A stretch of 18,360 nucleotides of DNA from Pseudomonadota bacterium (GTDB taxonomy: Bacteria > Pseudomonadota > Gammaproteobacteria > Burkholderiales > Burkholderiaceae). Of the stretch, positions 15,510 to 18,360 are shown piece after piece. How positions within the stretch are numbered: the stretch's first letter is position 1; every line of letters begins with the position of its first letter. The stretch covers positions 1-18,360 of the forward strand of contig JAKORH010000104.1 in the NCBI GenBank assembly GCA_029777935.1. The letters run 5' to 3'. A model generated the notes under the pieces. It made no database searches, was not told where the DNA came from, and worked only from the letters and a program-made list of their open reading frames with translations. Position numbers and translations under genes: made by a program.

Positions 15510-16394
15510 GTGCCGGAACAGCCCGCAAGTCTACCGGCGGTAAGCGTGGTCACGCCGACCCGGGACCGGCCCGAGCTGCTGGCGCGCGCGCTCGCGTCGC
15601 TGCGCGCGCAGCGCTTCGGTGCGTGGGAATGGATCGTGATCGACGACGGCTCCGCGCCGGGCGCCACCGTGGCGATTGAAGGCGAAGGCGCCGACCCGCG
15701 TATCCGCCTCGAGCGCAATGCAGATTCGATGGGCGCGGCCGCCGCGCGCAACCGCGGCATCGCTCTCGCGCGCGCGCCGCTGGTCGCGTTCCTCGACGAC
15801 GACGACGAATACGAGCCGGCGTATCTGGAGCGCGTCGCCGCCGCGTTCGACGCGCAGCCGCGCGCCGCGTTCTGCATGACCGGCGTCACGCGCGTGTTCG
15901 CCGACGGCACGACGCGCGCCGAACCCTACGACGCCGGCGCCGCGAACCACGCCTTCCTGCGCCGCGCCTCCGCCTCGCGCGGGCTGGCGATGCGCAGCGA
16001 TCTGCTGCGGCGGCTCGGCGGATTCGACCCCTCGCTCGCGGTTTCGGAGGACATCGACCTGCTGATGCGCGCGGTCGAGGCGCGCGCAACACCGCTGCTG
16101 CTGCGCGAGCCGCTGGTGCGCGTGCACGAGCACGCAGGAGCCAGCCTGAGCCGCGACTCGAAGACCGACATCCATGCGTCGGCGTCGGGATCGCTGTGGC
16201 GGCGGCACCGGGCGCTGTTCTCCGCGCACCGTGCGCTGTGGCGCCATTACGGCGGCGTGCACGCGGCGAACCTGTATCGCGCCGGCCGCAGCCTCGAGGC
16301 GCGTGCGATGCTGCGCGAACTGGCGTCGCACGTGGACGCGCTGCCGCGCGCGCTCGAGATCTGGCTCCGCTTCGAGTGCCGGCCGCGGGGATGA
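15510..16394 (+). CDS. Family 2 glycosyltransferase
   Basis: The 294-residue product has a GT-A fold start, VSVVTPTRDRPELLARALASL, then WIVIDDGS with Asp45-Asp46, and the nucleotide-sugar/metal site FLDDDDEYEP at Asp96-Asp99. AAAARNRGIALARAPLVAFLDD is the usual linker, and GGFDPSLAVSEDIDLLMR carries the ED motif typical of inverting family 2 enzymes. It probably adds a sugar of the lipopolysaccharide core or O-antigen in the cytoplasm; donor and acceptor are unknown. The GTG at 15510 is the only in-frame start just upstream of the conserved domain. A much longer reading upstream is an antisense shadow of the ligase gene. A repeat-bearing gap of 157 bases separates it from the next gene. Confidence 0.9.
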   Translation: MPEQPASLPAVSVVTPTRDRPELLARALASLRAQRFGAWEWIVIDDGSAPGATVAIEGEGADPRIRLERNADSMGAAAARNRGIALARAPLVAFLDDDDEYEPAYLERVAAAFDAQPRAAFCMTGVTRVFADGTTRAEPYDAGAANHAFLRRASASRGLAMRSDLLRRLGGFDPSLAVSEDIDLLMRAVEARATPLLLREPLVRVHEHAGASLSRDSKTDIHASASGSLWRRHRALFSAHRALWRHYGGVHAANLYRAGRSLEARAMLRELASHVDALPRALEIWLRFECRPRG

Positions 16395-16470
16395 GCGCCG
16401 CACGGCCGCTCCGAAGGCGCTCGGCCTTGCAGGCCGCGCTCGCGCAAGCATGCGCTCGCACGCTCGCAGG

Positions 16471-16548
16471 CGGCGGGCATGCCGCAGTGGCATGCCCGCC
16501 GTCCGGCTCGCGCTCCCTCGGGGGGACAGCGCGAAGCGCGGAGGGGGC
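16471..16548. repeat. Strong hairpin and GC-rich palindromic element ahead of the WaaE-like gene
   Basis: A perfect 13-base stem (CGGCGGGCATGCC at 16471-16483 with GGCATGCCCGCCG at 16489-16501, 5-base loop) is followed by a second element in which GCTCCCTC (16512-16519) faces GAGGGGGC (16541-16548), 7 of 8 pairing, around GCGCGAAGCGC. The second part resembles a CTCCCTCGGGGGG...GGAGGGGGC repeat known between genes of Burkholderiales (recalled, not searched). Smaller hairpins (CGGCC/GGCCG and GCGCA/TGCGC) occur upstream in the same gap. Confidence 0.75.
16540..16544 (+). promoter_or_regulatory. Ribosome binding site formed by the repeat arm
   Basis: GGAGG at 16540-16544 lies 7 bases before the ATG at 16552, an ideal Shine-Dalgarno spacing. 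It is the clearest ribosome binding site in the window and coincides with the right arm of the palindromic element. Confidence 0.7.
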
Positions 16549-16551
16549 AAC

Positions 16552-17319
16552 ATGAGCGCAGCTCCTCGGCTATCGGTGGCGATTATCACGCGCAACGAGG
16601 CGCACAACCTCGCCGAGTGTCTCGCGAGCGTGGACTTCGCCGACGAGATCGTGGTCGTCGACAGCGGCAGCACCGACGCGACGGTCGAGATCGCGCACGC
16701 ACACGGCGTGCGCGTGATCGAGACCGACTGGCCCGGCTTCGGCGCGCAGAAGAACCGCGCGCTCGATGCCTGCCGCGGCGAGTGGGTGCTGTCGCTCGAC
16801 GCCGACGAGCGCGTCAGCCCCGAATTGCGCGCCGAGATCGAGCACGCGCTCGCCGCGCCCCGTTTCGACGTGTACGAGATGCCGCGCCGCTCGTACTACG
16901 TCGGCCGCTTCATGCGGCACGGCGGCTGGTGGCCCGATCGCTGCACCCGGCTCTTCAAGCGCGGCGCGGCGCGCTTCGACGATGCGCGCGTGCACGAGCG
17001 GCTCGTCACCGAGGCCCGGGTCGGACGGCTTTCGGCACCGCTGGTGCACTACAGCTTCCGTACGATGGAAGCGGTGCTCGACAAGGTCAACGACTACTCC
17101 ACCGCGTCGGCCCGGACGCTCGCCGAGCGCGGCGCGACGCCCGGGCTGGCGACCGCGATCGTGCACGGCGTCGCGGCGTTCCTGCGCACCTACGTGTTCA
17201 AGCTCGGCTTCCTCGACGGCAGGCACGGCTTCATGCTCGCGGTCAGCAACGCCGAGGGCTCGTACTACCGCTACGTGAAGGCGATGCTGCTCGCGCAACG
17301 CCGGCGGCGCGGCGAATGA
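16552..17319 (+). CDS. WaaE/KdtX-like family 2 glycosyltransferase
   Basis: The 255-residue product begins LSVAIITRNEAHNLAECLASV, followed by EIVVVDSGSTDATVEIA (Asp37) and the hallmark GFGAQKNRALDACRGEWVLSLDADERVS, with the DxD motif at Asp83-Asp85. The pattern RHGGWWPDRCTRLFKRGAARF matches the lipopolysaccharide core enzymes WaaE/KdtX, which add glucose or a related sugar to the inner core heptose. This is assigned by remembered family pattern; the sugar here is unknown. The ATG at 16552 has a strong ribosome binding site. The stop overlaps the next glycosyltransferase start by 4 bases (ATGA), so the two are coupled. Confidence 0.92.
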   Translation: MSAAPRLSVAIITRNEAHNLAECLASVDFADEIVVVDSGSTDATVEIAHAHGVRVIETDWPGFGAQKNRALDACRGEWVLSLDADERVSPELRAEIEHALAAPRFDVYEMPRRSYYVGRFMRHGGWWPDRCTRLFKRGAARFDDARVHERLVTEARVGRLSAPLVHYSFRTMEAVLDKVNDYSTASARTLAERGATPGLATAIVHGVAAFLRTYVFKLGFLDGRHGFMLAVSNAEGSYYRYVKAMLLAQRRRRGE

Positions 17320-18155
17320 TCTCGGTCATCGTCGCCACCTACAACCGCCCCGATGCGCTGCGCGCGGTGCTGGCAGGGTTCTGCGAGCAGACCGATCGCC
17401 AGTTCGAGTTGCTGGTCGCCGACGACGGCTCGCGCGACGAAACGCGCGCACTGGTCGAGTCGGTCGCGGCGAGTGCGCCGATTCCGATCGCGCACGTATG
17501 GCACGAGGACGCGGGCTTTCGGCTCGCTGCGATCCGCAACCGCGCCGCGGCGCGCGCGCAAGGCGACTATCTGGTCTTCGTCGACGGCGACTGCGTGCCG
17601 CTGCCCGACTTCGTCGCGCAGCATCGTGCACTGGCCGAGCCCGCATGGATGGTCGCCGGCAACCGGCTGCTGCTGTCGGAGACGTTCACACGCCGCGTGC
17701 TCGCCGAGGAGTTGCCGATCCACCGCTTCACACTCGCGCAATGGATCGCCGCGCGCCGCCGCGGCGACATCAACCGCGTGCTGCCGCTCGCGCGCCTGCC
17801 GCTCGGGCCGCTGCGCAAGATCGGCCGGGCGCGCTGGCCGCGCGTGCGCGGCTGCAACATGGCGGTGTGGCGGCGCGATCTCGAGAAGGTCAACGGCTTC
17901 GACGAGAGCTTCCAGGGCTGGGGCTACGAAGATTCCGACTTCGCGGTGCGGCTCGTCAATGCGGGCGTCGGTCTGAAGAAAGGCGCATTCGCCACCGGGC
18001 TGCTGCACCTGTGGCACCGTGAACACGACCGCACGCGCGAGGGCGCGAACTGGCAACGGCTGCAACGGCGCATCGCCTCGCGCGAGACGCGCGCGCAGCT
18101 CGGGCTCGATCGGTATGCCGGCAACGCCGTCGCCCCGGCGCAGGCCGGGGCCTAA
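17316..18155 (+). CDS. Family 2 glycosyltransferase with a galactosyltransferase-type C-terminal motif
   Basis: The 279-residue product has MISVIVATYNRPDALRAVL, LLVADDGS, and the DxD site VFVDGDC at Asp90-Asp92. A later segment, GCNMAVWRRDLEKVNGFDE followed by GWGYEDSDFAVRL (Glu205-Asp208), is the Glyco_transf_7C-type signature seen in chondroitin- and galactose-adding enzymes and in lipopolysaccharide glycosyltransferases. Sugar and acceptor are unknown. The ATG overlaps the WaaE-like gene's stop. The last residues (AVAPAQAGA) and the TAA stop are encoded by the left arm of a dispersed palindromic repeat, so the original C-terminus may have been replaced or extended. Confidence 0.92.
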   Translation: MISVIVATYNRPDALRAVLAGFCEQTDRQFELLVADDGSRDETRALVESVAASAPIPIAHVWHEDAGFRLAAIRNRAAARAQGDYLVFVDGDCVPLPDFVAQHRALAEPAWMVAGNRLLLSETFTRRVLAEELPIHRFTLAQWIAARRRGDINRVLPLARLPLGPLRKIGRARWPRVRGCNMAVWRRDLEKVNGFDESFQGWGYEDSDFAVRLVNAGVGLKKGAFATGLLHLWHREHDRTREGANWQRLQRRIASRETRAQLGLDRYAGNAVAPAQAGA

Positions 18156-18197
18156 TTTCAGCGTCGGAACTTGGGCCCCGGCCTTCGCCGGGGCGAC
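18129..18197. repeat. Dispersed palindromic repeat, short copy (family A), overlapping a gene end
   Basis: Two 24-base arms, 18129-18152 and 18174-18197, pair at 23 of 24 positions; each arm also has its own internal CCCCGGC/GCCGGGG symmetry. The spacer is 21 bases. The element matches the copy after rng (35 of 39 bases over 18159-18197). Its left arm encodes the C-terminus and the stop codon of the preceding glycosyltransferase. Confidence 0.88.
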
Positions 18198-18272
18198 CCA
18201 GCTTCAGCCGTAGCTGAACCCGACCTCGCGCTAGGCGAGCGCAGGTCAGGCTCGATCGGTGCGCGCTCGGCA
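18198..18272. other. Non-coding stretch with two small hairpins
   Basis: TTCAGC (18203-18208) and GCTGAA (18213-18218) form a 6-base stem with a 4-base loop. CTCGC (18225-18229) and GCGAG (18235-18239) form a second stem. No gene, promoter or T-tract terminator is seen. Confidence 0.5.
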
Positions 18273-18349
18273 GTGTCGTTCCCGCGGAAGCGGGAACCCA
18301 GCAGAGAAGATCGAAAGGCACGGGATCCCCGCTTTCGCGGGGAGGACAC
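18273..18349. repeat. Paired inverted REP-like units (family C, BIME-like)
   Basis: Two 28-base units face each other: 18273-18300 and the reverse complement of 18322-18349 agree at 22 of 28 positions. Each folds into a hairpin: GTTCCCGC/GCGGGAAC (18278-18285 and 18290-18297) and TCCCCGC/GCGGGGA (18326-18332 and 18337-18343). A 21-base spacer separates them. Paired, inverted imperfect hairpin units are the architecture of bacterial interspersed mosaic elements. Confidence 0.75.
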
Positions 18350-18360
18350 CCGGCGCCGCC

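Overview
The window looks like chromosomal DNA from a very GC-rich betaproteobacterium, probably of the Burkholderiales. The evidence is gene order (yebC-purD, hemF, nadD-rsfS-rlmH-maf-rng is, from memory, the usual betaproteobacterial layout), protein similarity recognised by eye, frequent GTG starts, and several families of small palindromic repeats. No tRNA, rRNA, CRISPR array, insertion sequence or phage gene was seen. The species cannot be named from sequence alone.

Layout. (1) Positions 1-631, minus strand: the N-terminal part of a HerA-like DUF853 ATPase that runs off the left edge. (2) Positions 771-10595, plus strand: a housekeeping run. yebC, purD, a serine peptidase of family S9 and hemF are joined by 4-base start/stop overlaps. 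They are followed by a compositionally odd methyltransferase-like gene, then nadD, rsfS, rlmH, maf and rng. The run covers translation and regulation (YebC), purine synthesis (PurD), haem synthesis (HemF), NAD synthesis (NadD), ribosome silencing and 23S rRNA methylation (RsfS, RlmH), nucleotide clean-up (Maf) and RNA processing (RNase G). The peptidase and the methyltransferase are the two genes that do not belong to the usual set. (3) Positions 10596-10880: a gene-free stretch with two repeat elements and a duplicated 3' end of the next gene. (4) Positions 10881-13243, minus strand: a two-gene unit, msbA (lipid A flippase) followed by an AhpD-like peroxidase-related protein. (5) Positions 13312-18155: lipopolysaccharide core and O-antigen genes, namely a family 9 (heptosyltransferase-like) glycosyltransferase, an O-antigen-ligase-like membrane protein on the opposite strand, and three family 2 glycosyltransferases, of which the middle one is WaaE/KdtX-like. 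With msbA these make an outer-membrane glycolipid assembly locus. (6) Positions 18156-18360: non-coding, filled with palindromic repeats.

The most unusual theme is small palindromic elements that have become functional parts of genes. One element is inserted in frame inside hemF and adds about 27 residues next to a conserved segment. One supplies the last codons and the stop codon of the final glycosyltransferase. One supplies the ribosome binding site of the WaaE-like gene. One sits immediately before rng. A fifth lies beside a 22-base duplication of the end of the peroxidase-related gene. No REP-associated (RAYT) transposase lies in the window.
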